Below are positions 8,183-16,116 of a stretch of 64,000 nt of DNA, piece after piece. A program made the position numbers and the translations under genes. The stretch lies in NCBI GenBank assembly GCA_965219015.1, contig CBDCNH010000013.1:186001-250000 (forward strand), written 5' to 3'. Positions within the stretch are counted from its first letter, which is position 1; the number at the start of each line of letters is the position of its first letter. Source of the DNA: CBDCNH01 sp965219015 (lineage in GTDB: Bacteria > Pseudomonadota > Alphaproteobacteria > Rhodobacterales > Rhodobacteraceae). The notes below the pieces were generated by a model, which had not been told where the DNA came from, searched no databases, and saw only the letters and a program-made list of their open reading frames with translations.

Positions 8183-8785
8183 GTGCCCTCCGAAGCGCTG
8201 ATCCTGATCGACGTGCAGAACGACTTCTGCGAGGGCGGAGCGCTTGCCGTGCCCGAAGCGAGCGCGATCCTGCCGCGCCTCCTCGGCCTCGCGGAAGCCG
8301 CGTCCGCTGTGATCCTGACCCAGGATTGGCACCCCGAGGGACACAGTTCCTTCGCCTCGCAGCATCCCGGACATGCGCCCTACGACGTCGTGGAGATGCC
8401 CTACGGTCCCCAGGTCCTTTGGCCCGATCACTGCGTCCAGGGAAGCCTCGGAGCGGCCTTCCATCCCGGCCTGCCCGAAGCGCGTGCCGATCTCGTCATT
8501 CGCAAGGGCTTCCGGCGGGACGTCGACAGCTACTCGGCCTTCTTCGAGAACGATCGCCGGACTCCGACGGGGCTCGAAGGCTACCTGCGGACACGCGGCA
8601 TCGGGACCGTGACGCTTGCCGGTCTGGCGCTCGATTTCTGCGTCGCGTTTTCGGCCATCGACGCGGCCCGGCTCGGCTTTTCGGTCACGGTCGCGGAGGG
8701 CGCGTGCCGTGCCATCGATACCCAAGGCTCGCGTGCGGCGGCGCTGACCGGCATGGCGGAGGCCGGCGTCAGGCTGACGGACTGA
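8183..8785 (+). CDS. pncA: Nicotinamidase
   Basis: 200 residues from GTG. It hydrolyses nicotinamide to nicotinate and ammonia, feeding the Preiss-Handler NAD salvage route completed by pncB 2.6 kb downstream. The isochorismatase-like fold is clear: LILIDVQNDF supplies the catalytic Asp (residue 10), QDWHPEGH gives metal ligands Asp48, His50 and His54, RKGF supplies Lys108, and LALDFCV supplies the nucleophile Cys153. All three catalytic residues are present. Length is typical of PncA. It lies between a hairpin terminator and the histidine kinase gene. Confidence 0.96.
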   Translation: MPSEALILIDVQNDFCEGGALAVPEASAILPRLLGLAEAASAVILTQDWHPEGHSSFASQHPGHAPYDVVEMPYGPQVLWPDHCVQGSLGAAFHPGLPEARADLVIRKGFRRDVDSYSAFFENDRRTPTGLEGYLRTRGIGTVTLAGLALDFCVAFSAIDAARLGFSVTVAEGACRAIDTQGSRAAALTGMAEAGVRLTD

Positions 8786-8862
8786 GTCGCCTGAATTGCG
8801 GGCGCGTTTCCTTAATCCTTCGATGCTACTGAGAACCCCGGACGCCTGTAGAGGGGGCAGGA

Positions 8863-11262
8863 ATGCGCGAGGGGATGGAGAAAAGCGCGCAGGGCGCGCT
8901 CGACGACCTGCACCGCTTCGAAGCCCGCCATCGGCCTGAAGGATTGTTCCTGCGCTACTGCCGGGCGCGCCTCCGGGGTCTCTGGGTCCGCCAGGGGATG
9001 ATCGTCGTCGCCGTTCTCGGCGTCTGGGCTCAGATCGACCTGCGCTCTGCGTTGCTCATCGTCACGCTGCTCGGCACCGCCGAGATCATCGATACCGGCC
9101 TCCTCTGGTACGTCCCGCGGCGCTTGCAGGGTCGCTTGCCGTCACGGCGCACCATGTGGCTCGCCTGTGCCACGGCCCTGCTGCAAGGCGTGGCCGTCGC
9201 TGTCTGCTGCGCGACCGTATGGCTCGGTGCCCCGAACGACGCGCGCTTCTTCGTCACCGCCTGCGTCGTCCTGACGACGGTCGACGCGGTCCTGCTGCTC
9301 CCGCTCGCCGGAGCGGCGACGCTGGCCCGGATCAGCGTCGAGATCGTGGTGCTGGCGCTTCTTTTCGGTCACGATTTCGAGCTCCGGCACGACGCCGGGC
9401 CGTCCCAAAGCCCGCTGCTCTTCGACGTCCTCGCGGCGGCCACGCTCATGGTCACCGGCTGGTTCGTGATGCAGCTGATCAATCGCACCTACCGGCGCCG
9501 CATCGAGATCGAACGTGCGCTCCTGCAAGACCGCCACAAGCTCATCGTGCAGCGGGAGGCGATGGCCGAAAAGGAGCTGCACGCGCGTCGGCTCGCGCTT
9601 GTGGCACAAAACGCCAACGACAGCATTCTCATCACCGGGCCCGATGGAACGATCGACTGGGTCAATGCGACCTTTTCGAGGTTGACGGGCTACTCCTTCG
9701 GAGAGGCCTTCGGACAGCATCCCCGAGATTTGCTGAACGGCCACCTCACCGACGGCGCCGCCATCGAAGCGCTGCGGCACGCCCGCATCGAGCATCTGCC
9801 GATCCGCATCGAGATCGAGATGCTGACGAAGAGCGGCCGGCTGATCTGGATGGAAACCAGCCACACGCCGATCTTCCTCGAGGACGGCAGCTACGCGATG
9901 ACCATCGCGGTCGAGCGCGAGATCACCGAGATGAAGCAGCGCGAGGCCGATCTCGCCCGAGCGCGCGAAGCGGCCGAGGCCGCCGCCCGCGCCAAGACGC
10001 GCTTCCTCGCCACGATGAGCCACGAGATCCGGACGCCGATGAACGGCGTCATCGGCATGGCGGACCTGCTCTGGGATACCGAGCTCACGGCGGGCCAGCG
10101 CAGCTACGTCGGCACGATGGTCGAGTCCGGTCGAGCGCTCCTGTCGATCATCAACGACGTGCTCGACCTCACGCGCCTCGACGCGGGCAAGCCGGTGATC
10201 ACCCAATCTCCGTTCTGTCTGACCGATTGCGTGCGCGGCTCCATCGAGCTTCTGCGCCCGCTCGCCCTCGAGCGTGGTTTGAACCTCGTGCTCGAGATGC
10301 CGGCGTCGCCGCTGCCGCTCTTCGTCGGCGATGGCGGCCGGGTGCGCCAGATCGTGCTCAACCTCGTCGGCAACGCGCTGAAGTTCACCGAAGCGGGCAG
10401 CGTGCGGGTCCGCGTCGCCGAAGCGGACGCGGCGCTGCCGGGCGGCACGCCGGCGAAAGCCATCGGGATCTCCGTCACCGACACCGGCATCGGCATCGGC
10501 GCCGACCGGCTGGACCTGATCTTCGACAGCTTCACCCAGGCGGACAGCGAGACGACCCGGAAGTTCGGCGGCACCGGTCTCGGGCTTACGATCTCGCGCC
10601 TCCTCGCGACCGAGATGGGCGGCACGCTCTCGGTCGTCTCCGAGCCGGGCCAGGGCAGCCGGTTCGACTTCGACCTCCCGCTGCCCGTCGCGCCCACGGC
10701 GCCGGTTCGCGAAACCCCCGCCCCGGTCGAGACCAGCGGCGTCGCCGGCCACCGCATCCTGATCGCGGAAGACAACCGGACCAACGCGCTCATCGTCCGC
10801 AAGATGCTCGAGGACACCGGGGCGGAGCTCGTCTTCGTCACGGATGGCGCGGCGGCGGTCGAGGCCGCGGGGGCCGCGCGGTTCGACCTGATCCTGATGG
10901 ACCTCTCGATGCCGGGAATGGACGGCCTGCAGGCGACCCGCGAGATCCGGGCGCGGGAGACCGGCATCGGCACCCGGACCGCCGTGATCGCGCTCACCGC
11001 AAACGCCTTCGAGGAGGATCGTCTGGCCTGCGAGGCGGCCGGCTTCGACGACTTTCTGACCAAGCCGGTGACGCGCCGTGCCCTGCGCGACTGCATCGGA
11101 CGCCATGTCGCCTCGGACGAAGTGCCGATCCGGCCCACCCACCTGCAGCCCGCACGTCTGAAACCGCGTTCGAGCCAGCGCAGGGCGGTCGTGCCCGCGC
11201 TGGCGTCCGACGGGACTGGCACGCTTCTCGCTGCGGCACCGGGCGCGCAGCGAGGATCCTGA
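8863..11262 (+). CDS. Membrane-bound hybrid sensor histidine kinase (PAS-HisKA-HATPase-REC)
   Basis: 799 residues. About six hydrophobic segments occupy residues 45-215. A PAS domain follows (about 246-360, LITGPDGTIDWVN), then a short coiled coil, HisKA with phospho-acceptor His387 in MSHEIRTPMNG, and an HATPase_c domain with NLVGNALKFTE, DTGIGIG and GGTGLGL boxes. A C-terminal receiver has Asp680 in LILMDLSMPGMDG and Lys734. No extracytoplasmic loop large enough for a classic sensor domain is apparent, so the signal may be membrane-borne or read by PAS. It lies between pncA and pncB on the same strand, but no response regulator gene is nearby. ATG at 8863 follows a GGGGGCAGGA ribosome-binding site; a second in-frame ATG is at 8875. 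Confidence 0.93.
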   Translation: MREGMEKSAQGALDDLHRFEARHRPEGLFLRYCRARLRGLWVRQGMIVVAVLGVWAQIDLRSALLIVTLLGTAEIIDTGLLWYVPRRLQGRLPSRRTMWLACATALLQGVAVAVCCATVWLGAPNDARFFVTACVVLTTVDAVLLLPLAGAATLARISVEIVVLALLFGHDFELRHDAGPSQSPLLFDVLAAATLMVTGWFVMQLINRTYRRRIEIERALLQDRHKLIVQREAMAEKELHARRLALVAQNANDSILITGPDGTIDWVNATFSRLTGYSFGEAFGQHPRDLLNGHLTDGAAIEALRHARIEHLPIRIEIEMLTKSGRLIWMETSHTPIFLEDGSYAMTIAVEREITEMKQREADLARAREAAEAAARAKTRFLATMSHEIRTPMNGVIGMADLLWDTELTAGQRSYVGTMVESGRALLSIINDVLDLTRLDAGKPVITQSPFCLTDCVRGSIELLRPLALERGLNLVLEMPASPLPLFVGDGGRVRQIVLNLVGNALKFTEAGSVRVRVAEADAALPGGTPAKAIGISVTDTGIGIGADRLDLIFDSFTQADSETTRKFGGTGLGLTISRLLATEMGGTLSVVSEPGQGSRFDFDLPLPVAPTAPVRETPAPVETSGVAGHRILIAEDNRTNALIVRKMLEDTGAELVFVTDGAAAVEAAGAARFDLILMDLSMPGMDGLQATREIRARETGIGTRTAVIALTANAFEEDRLACEAAGFDDFLTKPVTRRALRDCIGRHVASDEVPIRPTHLQPARLKPRSSQRRAVVPALASDGTGTLLAAAPGAQRGS

Positions 11263-11346
11263 ACGCCGCGGCCTCGGTCCTGGCCGAATGCGGGCTTTGA
11301 CCCGCCGCGCGGTCCCGGCCTAGAAGAGGGCGGGGGACCGGATCAC

Positions 11347-12639
11347 ATGCTCGACATCGCGACGCGGGTCTACAATCACAAATGGCGGATCGACCCCATC
11401 GTGCGGTCGCTGCTCGACACGGATTTCTACAAGCTTCTGATGTGCCAGACCGTGCATCTCAACTGCGCCGACACCGACGTCACCTTCAAGCTCATCAACC
11501 GCAGCACCAAGGTCCGCCTCGCCGACATCGTCGCCGAAGCCGAGGTGCGCGAGCAGCTCGACCACATCCGCACCATCGGCCTCTCGCGCGGCGAGAGCAC
11601 CTTCCTCCGGGGCAACACCTTCTACGGCAAGCGCCAGATGTTCCGCCCCGAGTTCCTCGCCTGGTTCGAGACGTTGCGGCTGCCGCCCTACGAGCTCGAG
11701 ACCCGTGACGGCCAGTTCGAGCTCACGTTCCACGGCAAGTGGCCCGAGGTGATGATGTGGGAGATCCCCGCGCTCGCCGTGCTGATGGAGCTGAGGAGCC
11801 GGGCCGTGTTGCGGACGATGGGCCGGTTCGAGCTGCAGGTGCTCTACGCCCGCGCGATGACCAAGCTCTGGGAGAAGGTCGAGCGCCTGCGCGCCATCCC
11901 CGAGGTGCGGATCGCCGACTTCGGCACCCGCCGCCGGCACAGCTTCCTGTGGCAGGACTGGTGCGTGCAGGCGATGCTCGAGGGGCTCGGGCCGTCCTTC
12001 GTCGGCACCTCGAACTGCCTCATCGCGATGCGCCGCGAGGTCGAGGCGATCGGCACCAACGCGCACGAGCTGCCGATGGTCTACGCCGCCCTCGCCGGCA
12101 CCGATGCCGAGCTTGCCGCCGCGCCCTACCGCGTGCTCGCCGACTGGCACCAGGAGCATGACGGCAACCTCCGCATCATCCTGCCCGACACCTTCGGCAC
12201 GCCCGAGTTCCTTGCCCACGCGCCCGACTGGCTCGCGCGCTGGACGGGCGTGCGGATCGACAGCGGCGATCCGGCCGCCGCGACCGAGCGGGTCATCGAC
12301 TGGTGGCGCGCGCGCGGCGAGGATCCGCGCCAGAAGCTCGTGATCTTCTCGGACGGGCTCGACGTCGCAGAAATCGAGGCCCTGCAGGCGCGGTTCGCCG
12401 GTCGGGTGAAACCGAGCTTCGGCTGGGGGACGCTTCTGACCAACGACTTCCGCGGCCTCGTCGCGGACGATGCGCTCGCACCGTTCTCGCTCGTCTGCAA
12501 GGCGGTCGAGGCGGAGGGCCGTCCGACGGTGAAGCTCAGCGACAACCCCTTGAAGGCGATGGGCCCGGCCGAGGAGATCGCACGCTATCGCAGGGTCTTC
12601 GGCGTGGGACGGCAGACCGAACGGCCCGTGCTGGTCTAA
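11347..12639 (+). CDS. pncB: Nicotinate phosphoribosyltransferase
   Basis: 430 residues starting MLDIATRVYNHKWRIDPIVR, then LLDTDFYKLLMCQ, the N-terminal signature of NAPRTase. RTMGRFELQVLYARAM, the central DFGTRRRHSFLWQD with the histidine that is autophosphorylated in this family, and VRIDSGDPAA in the PRPP site are all present. It converts nicotinate plus PRPP to nicotinate mononucleotide and so follows PncA in NAD salvage. Its stop overlaps the stop of the convergent kinase gene by 4 nt (12636-12639), leaving no room for a separate terminator. Confidence 0.97.
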   Translation: MLDIATRVYNHKWRIDPIVRSLLDTDFYKLLMCQTVHLNCADTDVTFKLINRSTKVRLADIVAEAEVREQLDHIRTIGLSRGESTFLRGNTFYGKRQMFRPEFLAWFETLRLPPYELETRDGQFELTFHGKWPEVMMWEIPALAVLMELRSRAVLRTMGRFELQVLYARAMTKLWEKVERLRAIPEVRIADFGTRRRHSFLWQDWCVQAMLEGLGPSFVGTSNCLIAMRREVEAIGTNAHELPMVYAALAGTDAELAAAPYRVLADWHQEHDGNLRIILPDTFGTPEFLAHAPDWLARWTGVRIDSGDPAAATERVIDWWRARGEDPRQKLVIFSDGLDVAEIEALQARFAGRVKPSFGWGTLLTNDFRGLVADDALAPFSLVCKAVEAEGRPTVKLSDNPLKAMGPAEEIARYRRVFGVGRQTERPVLV

Positions 12640-13526
12640 GCCTCGAGGAACGCCCGTGCGGCGACGGCGGCGCGGGCGGCATGGGCACGACGGCGGGGAT
12701 CGCCCGTGCCCGTCCGCGTGGCTGCCCAGCCCGCCGAGGCGAGCGCGCGCAGGAACACGAAGAGCGGCAAGTCCCGCGCGATGCCGGGTGCGCCGTAGCC
12801 CGCGACGAGGGCATCGCGAAGGAGCGGATAGGAGGGCTGGCCCACATGCCCGACGAGCGCCGTTGCGAGATCGTAGGCGTGGTAGCCCCAGCCGCCATCA
12901 TCGAAATCGATCAGCCAGAGCGCATCTCCCGACACGAGCACGTTGTCGACCAGGAGGTCGCCGTGGATCGCGCCCGAAGCGCAATGCGCGATGTCCGTCA
13001 GGCGGACCGCCGCCGCCGCACGCTCGACGTCCGCCCGCTCGCCACCGACGAAGGCATCGGCGTCGGCGACGCCCCAGCGGGGCCTTGGGCCGAGGATCGC
13101 AGCGATGTCCCAGCGCGGCCGGACGTCGTGGGCAAGTCCGTGGCTTTCGGCATGGAGGCGCGCGATGAGCGCGCCGAGCCGGGTGTAGAGGTCCGCCGGA
13201 GCGGTGGTCGCGGCAGCCGACAGGCCCACGCCATCGACCCAGGAGATCGCCGTCGCGCACCGGCCGCGATGCACGGCGATCCAGGCGCCCGCTTCAGTGG
13301 CCAGCGGCAGCGGCACGGTCAGCCCCCGCGCTGCGAGGCGGGCCATCCAGTCAAGTTCGGCCGCGATCGCGGCTGCCGACTGATACCCCGGCCGATGCAG
13401 TCGCAACGCCGCACGCCGCCCATCCAGAAACCGCACCTCGAAGACTTCGTTCTCGCCGATGCGGACAGGCCTCGGCGGCGCGGCCGTCTCACCCCAATGC
13501 CGCGCCAGATCGGCGGCGTCGGTCAT
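12636..13526 (-). CDS. APH-family small-molecule kinase, candidate amino-alcohol or hydroxylysine kinase
   Basis: 296 residues from the ATG at 13526, chosen because it overlaps the upstream aminotransferase-like gene as ATGA; the longer open frame to 13610 has no such support. The kinase core is clear: IHGDLLVDNVLV is the Brenner motif with catalytic Asp and Asn, followed by LIDFDDGGWG, the metal-binding DxD-like motif. The N-terminal part resembles APH/choline-kinase ATP lobes (NEVFEVRFLDGRRAALRLHRP). The family phosphorylates hydroxyls of aminoglycosides, choline, homoserine, hydroxylysine and others. Coupling to a class III PLP enzyme suggests it makes the phosphorylated amine used by that enzyme. 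Substrate is inferred, not shown; an antibiotic-resistance role is unlikely. Confidence 0.72.
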   Translation of the reverse strand: MTDAADLARHWGETAAPPRPVRIGENEVFEVRFLDGRRAALRLHRPGYQSAAAIAAELDWMARLAARGLTVPLPLATEAGAWIAVHRGRCATAISWVDGVGLSAAATTAPADLYTRLGALIARLHAESHGLAHDVRPRWDIAAILGPRPRWGVADADAFVGGERADVERAAAAVRLTDIAHCASGAIHGDLLVDNVLVSGDALWLIDFDDGGWGYHAYDLATALVGHVGQPSYPLLRDALVAGYGAPGIARDLPLFVFLRALASAGWAATRTGTGDPRRRAHAARAAVAARAFLEA

Positions 13527-14794
13527 GGCGAGGTCTTGCGGAGCGCCGTCTCCAGCGTGTCGAAGAAGAGGTCCGCATGTTCGATCCCGAACGGCATCGG
13601 CGGGCGGCACTTCAGCACGTTCATGCCCCGCCCGATGGCACCCATCAGCACGCCGTGCTGCCGCATCGTCTCGACGAGCCGCGCGACGAAGCCGGTCGCG
13701 GGGGCAAGGTCCGCGCCGGTGACGAACTCGGCGCCGAAGAAGAGTCCCGCGCCACGCACATCGGCGAGCAGCGGATGGCGGAGCGCCGCAAGCCGGTCAC
13801 GGGCATAGGCACCGGCAAGCGCCGCGTTCTCCACGAGTCCCTCCTCGTCGATCACGTCGAGCACCGCGAGCGCCGCCGCCGCAGCGACAGGGGTGCCGCC
13901 GAAGGTGTTGAAGTAGCCGAAGGCTTCACGAAACGCGGCCATGATCTCAGGCCGCGCCAGCACCGCGGCGACCGGGTATCCGTTCGCCATGGGCTTGCCG
14001 AGCGTCACGATGTCAGGCCGGATCCCGGCGGCCTCGAAGCCCCAGAAGGTGTGGCCGAGACGCCCGAAGCCCGGCTGGATCTCATCGGCGATGACGAGCC
14101 CGCCGGCCGCGCGCACCGCCGCCTCCGCCGGCGCGAGAAACCCCGGCGGCAGCGCCGGAAAGCCCTCGTTGGCAAAGAAAGGGCAGAGGATGAGGCCGCC
14201 GAACCCGTGTCCCGCGGCCTCGAGCTCGGTCGCCGCGCGCGCGATCTCCCTCGCGAAAGCAGCGGACTGGCCCGCCGCGCTGCCCCCGATCGGACGGAGC
14301 GTGTCGGGCGCGGGCACCAGCCGGACATGGTCCGGCCGCCCCCCGATTGGCGGGCGGCGCGTCGAGAGCGCGCTGACGGCGGCGGTGTTGCCGTGGTACG
14401 TTGCGTCGGTCGCGATGATGCCGGTGCGGCCGGTCGCGGCGCGGGCCATCCGCAGCGCCACGTCGTTGGCCTCCGAGCCGGTGCAGACGAGGATGCCCTG
14501 CGTGATCCCCGCCCCGATCCGGGCGGTGATCCGCTCGAGATAGTCGAGCACGCCCTCGTGCAGGTAGCGCGTGTGGGTGTTGAGCACCGCGGCCTGTCGC
14601 GCGATCGCCCCGACGACGCGGGGATGCCCGTGGCCGACGTGTGCCACGTTGTTGTAGGCGTCGAGATAGCGCCGGCCGTCCGCGTCCCAGAGCCAGACCC
14701 CCTCGCCGCGCACGACATGGACCGGATCGGCGTAGAACGTCGGCACGTTCGGACCCATCAGCCGCCGCCGGCGGGCGGCAAGCGTCTCCGTCAT
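13523..14794 (-). CDS. Class III PLP-dependent aminotransferase or phospho-lyase
   Basis: 423 residues. Fold-type I class III features: WDADGRRYLDAYNNVAHVGH, CTGSEANDVALRMAR for phosphate binding, VIADEIQPGFGRLG with the Asp contacting the PLP nitrogen, and Lys267 in TLGKPMANG forming the Schiff base. The N-terminus GPNVPTFYADPVHVVRGEG resembles the branch containing ethanolamine-phosphate and phospho-hydroxylysine phospho-lyases and alanine-glyoxylate aminotransferase 2-like proteins. Those lyases act after an APH-type kinase, and here exactly such a kinase overlaps its 3' end by 4 nt. Its own start overlaps the arfB stop region by 4 nt. A transaminase role remains possible. Confidence 0.8.
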   Translation of the reverse strand: MTETLAARRRRLMGPNVPTFYADPVHVVRGEGVWLWDADGRRYLDAYNNVAHVGHGHPRVVGAIARQAAVLNTHTRYLHEGVLDYLERITARIGAGITQGILVCTGSEANDVALRMARAATGRTGIIATDATYHGNTAAVSALSTRRPPIGGRPDHVRLVPAPDTLRPIGGSAAGQSAAFAREIARAATELEAAGHGFGGLILCPFFANEGFPALPPGFLAPAEAAVRAAGGLVIADEIQPGFGRLGHTFWGFEAAGIRPDIVTLGKPMANGYPVAAVLARPEIMAAFREAFGYFNTFGGTPVAAAAALAVLDVIDEEGLVENAALAGAYARDRLAALRHPLLADVRGAGLFFGAEFVTGADLAPATGFVARLVETMRQHGVLMGAIGRGMNVLKCRPPMPFGIEHADLFFDTLETALRKTSP

Positions 14795-15210
14795 TCCGGC
14801 TCGACGCGGCCACGGAGCGCCTTGACGGTGCCGCGCTGCACCTTGCCCTCGACGCGGCGGCGCTGGCTCCCGAGCGTAGGCCGCGTCGCGATCCGCCGCT
14901 TCGGTGCGTGCAGCGCCGCGCGGATCAGGTCAGCCAGCCGCTCGCGCGCCAAGTCCCGGTTGCGCGTCTGGCTGCGGGTCTCCTCGGCGCGGATCACTAT
15001 AGCGCCCTCGGCGGTCCAGCGGCGGCCCGCGAGCCTTCGGAGCCGCGCCTTCTGGGCTGGCGTGAGGCCGGGGCTCCGTGCCGCCTCGAAGCGCAGCTCC
15101 ACCGCGGTCGAAACCTTGTTGACGTTCTGCCCGCCCGGCCCCGACGCACGGATGAAGCTCTCGGCGAGCTCCCAGTCCTGCAGCGCGAGCGTGTCGGTGA
15201 TCCACAGCAT
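14791..15210 (-). CDS. arfB: Alternative ribosome-rescue factor ArfB (peptidyl-tRNA hydrolase)
   Basis: 139 residues. RASGPGGQNVNKVSTAVELR contains the catalytic GGQ (Gly26-Gly27-Gln28) that hydrolyses peptidyl-tRNA, and the C-terminus is Arg/Lys-rich (APKRRIATRP, SQRRRVEGKVQRG). This basic tail enters the empty mRNA channel of stalled ribosomes. The absence of the stop-codon recognition domain of RF1/RF2 and the short length separate it from true release factors. It is the first gene of the minus-strand arfB-aminotransferase-kinase run; the overlaps imply translational coupling, although the functional link is not obvious. Confidence 0.94.
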   Translation of the reverse strand: MLWITDTLALQDWELAESFIRASGPGGQNVNKVSTAVELRFEAARSPGLTPAQKARLRRLAGRRWTAEGAIVIRAEETRSQTRNRDLARERLADLIRAALHAPKRRIATRPTLGSQRRRVEGKVQRGTVKALRGRVEPE

Positions 15211-15235
15211 GACCGGACCCTAGCCACGACGCGCC

Positions 15236-15266
15236 AAAAGAAAAGGGCCGCCTGCGAGGGCGACCC
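15236..15266 (-). terminator. Minus-strand intrinsic terminator of the mini-gene
   Basis: On the minus strand GGGTCGCC (15266-15259) pairs with GGCGGCCC (15252-15245) across a 6-nt loop, followed by TTTTCTTTT (15244-15236). It lies 69 nt after the mini-ORF stop and 25 nt before the arfB start, so it ends a transcript arriving from upstream rather than the arfB mRNA. Confidence 0.8.
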
Positions 15267-15335
15267 TTCCGAGATCAAGGAGGCGGGCCGGTTAGGTGCG
15301 ACCCAATCGAAGGTATCTCGCCTCAGGGGCTGCCC

Positions 15336-15392
15336 TCAGGCGGCGATCCCTCCAACTGTCCCGACGCCATACTCCATCATCACTCTAGACAC
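15336..15392 (-). CDS. 18-codon mini-ORF with extreme Shine-Dalgarno, possible leader or small peptide gene
   Basis: The minus strand carries AAAGGAGGTGGTCC at about 15407-15394, almost a full complement of the 16S rRNA 3' end. It is followed at 7-nt spacing by GTG (15392) and an ORF encoding an 18-residue peptide, VSRVMMEYGVGTVGGIAA. A longer reading from ATG at 15410 adds MKGGGP; internal ATGs at 15383 and 15380 are less well spaced. A hairpin with one mismatch (about 15340-15320) follows and then the terminator. No known leader-peptide pattern, such as repeated Trp or His codons, is visible. It may be a small protein, a ribosome-binding RNA or an sRNA decoy. I do not recognise it. Confidence 0.45.
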   Translation of the reverse strand: MSRVMMEYGVGTVGGIAA

Positions 15393-15427
15393 TGGACCAC
15401 CTCCTTTCATTGCGTTTCAGTTGATCC

Positions 15428-15456
15428 GACGTTGCCACAGATCGCGCCCGTGTCAA
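15428..15456 (-). promoter_or_regulatory. Predicted promoter of the mini-gene
   Basis: On the minus strand a perfect TTGACA (15456-15451) is followed by a 17-nt spacer and AACGTC (15433-15428), a poor -10. It begins 7 nt beyond the end of the VUT transporter gene and would start an RNA of roughly 185 nt ending at 15236. Confidence 0.45.
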
Positions 15457-15462
15457 CGGCTT

Positions 15463-16089
15463 TCACGTGATCCTCCACGCCATCCGTCCGACGATGAGGC
15501 GGAACGGGATCAGCGCCACCACGGCGAGCGCGATCTTCACCGACCAGTCCGCCGCCGCGAGGCTCACCCAGAGCGGGACGACCGGCCCGAACCCCAGCAT
15601 CGGCAGGCGTTCGGTGGCCCAGGACACGTCGGCCGTGCGGTCGAGGAAGGCAAAGGTTCCGGAGAAGGCGATGCTGAAGAAGAGAGCAGTGTCGAAACTG
15701 GCGCCGATCAGCGTCGAGGCGAACGGCGCCTGCCACCAGGCTCGCGCCCGCAGCCGGTCGAAGACGCCGATGTCGAGAAGCTGCGCGACCAGGAACGCCA
15801 TCCCTGAGCCGAGTGCGATGCGGAGCGTCACCAGCGGACCGTCCGCCCCCGCAATCTGCGTGCCGACGAGCGAGCAGGCGATGCCCGCGGCAAAGCCGGC
15901 GATGACGACGCGGCGTGCGGCGCCCGGACCGCGCAGCCGGTTTGCAAGGTCGGTGACGAGGAACGCGAACGGATAGGTGAACGCTCCCCACGTCAGCCAC
16001 GGGCCGGCAAGGAACTGGACGAGGATGTTCGACGCAACGACGATCACCGCCATCGCGACGATACCTGCGAGAAGGATGCGGTCGGGCAT
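15463..16089 (-). CDS. VUT-family transporter, likely queuosine-precursor transporter
   Basis: 208 residues with about six hydrophobic segments. The start MPDRILLAGIVAMAVIVVAS and FTYPFAFLVTDLANR are typical of the YhhQ/VUT family, in which a conserved Asp-bearing segment follows the second helix; later GSGMAFLVAQLLDIGVFDRLR and SFDTALFFSIAF also fit. Members import queuosine precursors such as preQ0 and preQ1 for tRNA modification. Inner-membrane location is clear from hydrophobicity. It follows the esterase-like gene by 27 nt on the same strand. No preQ1 riboswitch was recognised. Substrate is inferred from the family. Confidence 0.85.
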   Translation of the reverse strand: MPDRILLAGIVAMAVIVVASNILVQFLAGPWLTWGAFTYPFAFLVTDLANRLRGPGAARRVVIAGFAAGIACSLVGTQIAGADGPLVTLRIALGSGMAFLVAQLLDIGVFDRLRARAWWQAPFASTLIGASFDTALFFSIAFSGTFAFLDRTADVSWATERLPMLGFGPVVPLWVSLAAADWSVKIALAVVALIPFRLIVGRMAWRIT

Positions 16090-16116
16090 GGGGGCAGTTC
16101 CTGTTTGCGGGGCGGG

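Noticed and set aside
12636..13526. Aminoglycoside-resistance phosphotransferase
   Set aside because: The APH fold alone does not indicate resistance; context with a PLP enzyme points to metabolism.
15393..15410. Plus-strand match to the 16S rRNA 3' end (CCACCTCCTTTC)
   Set aside because: No other rRNA sequence is adjacent; it is simply the complement of the strong Shine-Dalgarno of the mini-ORF.
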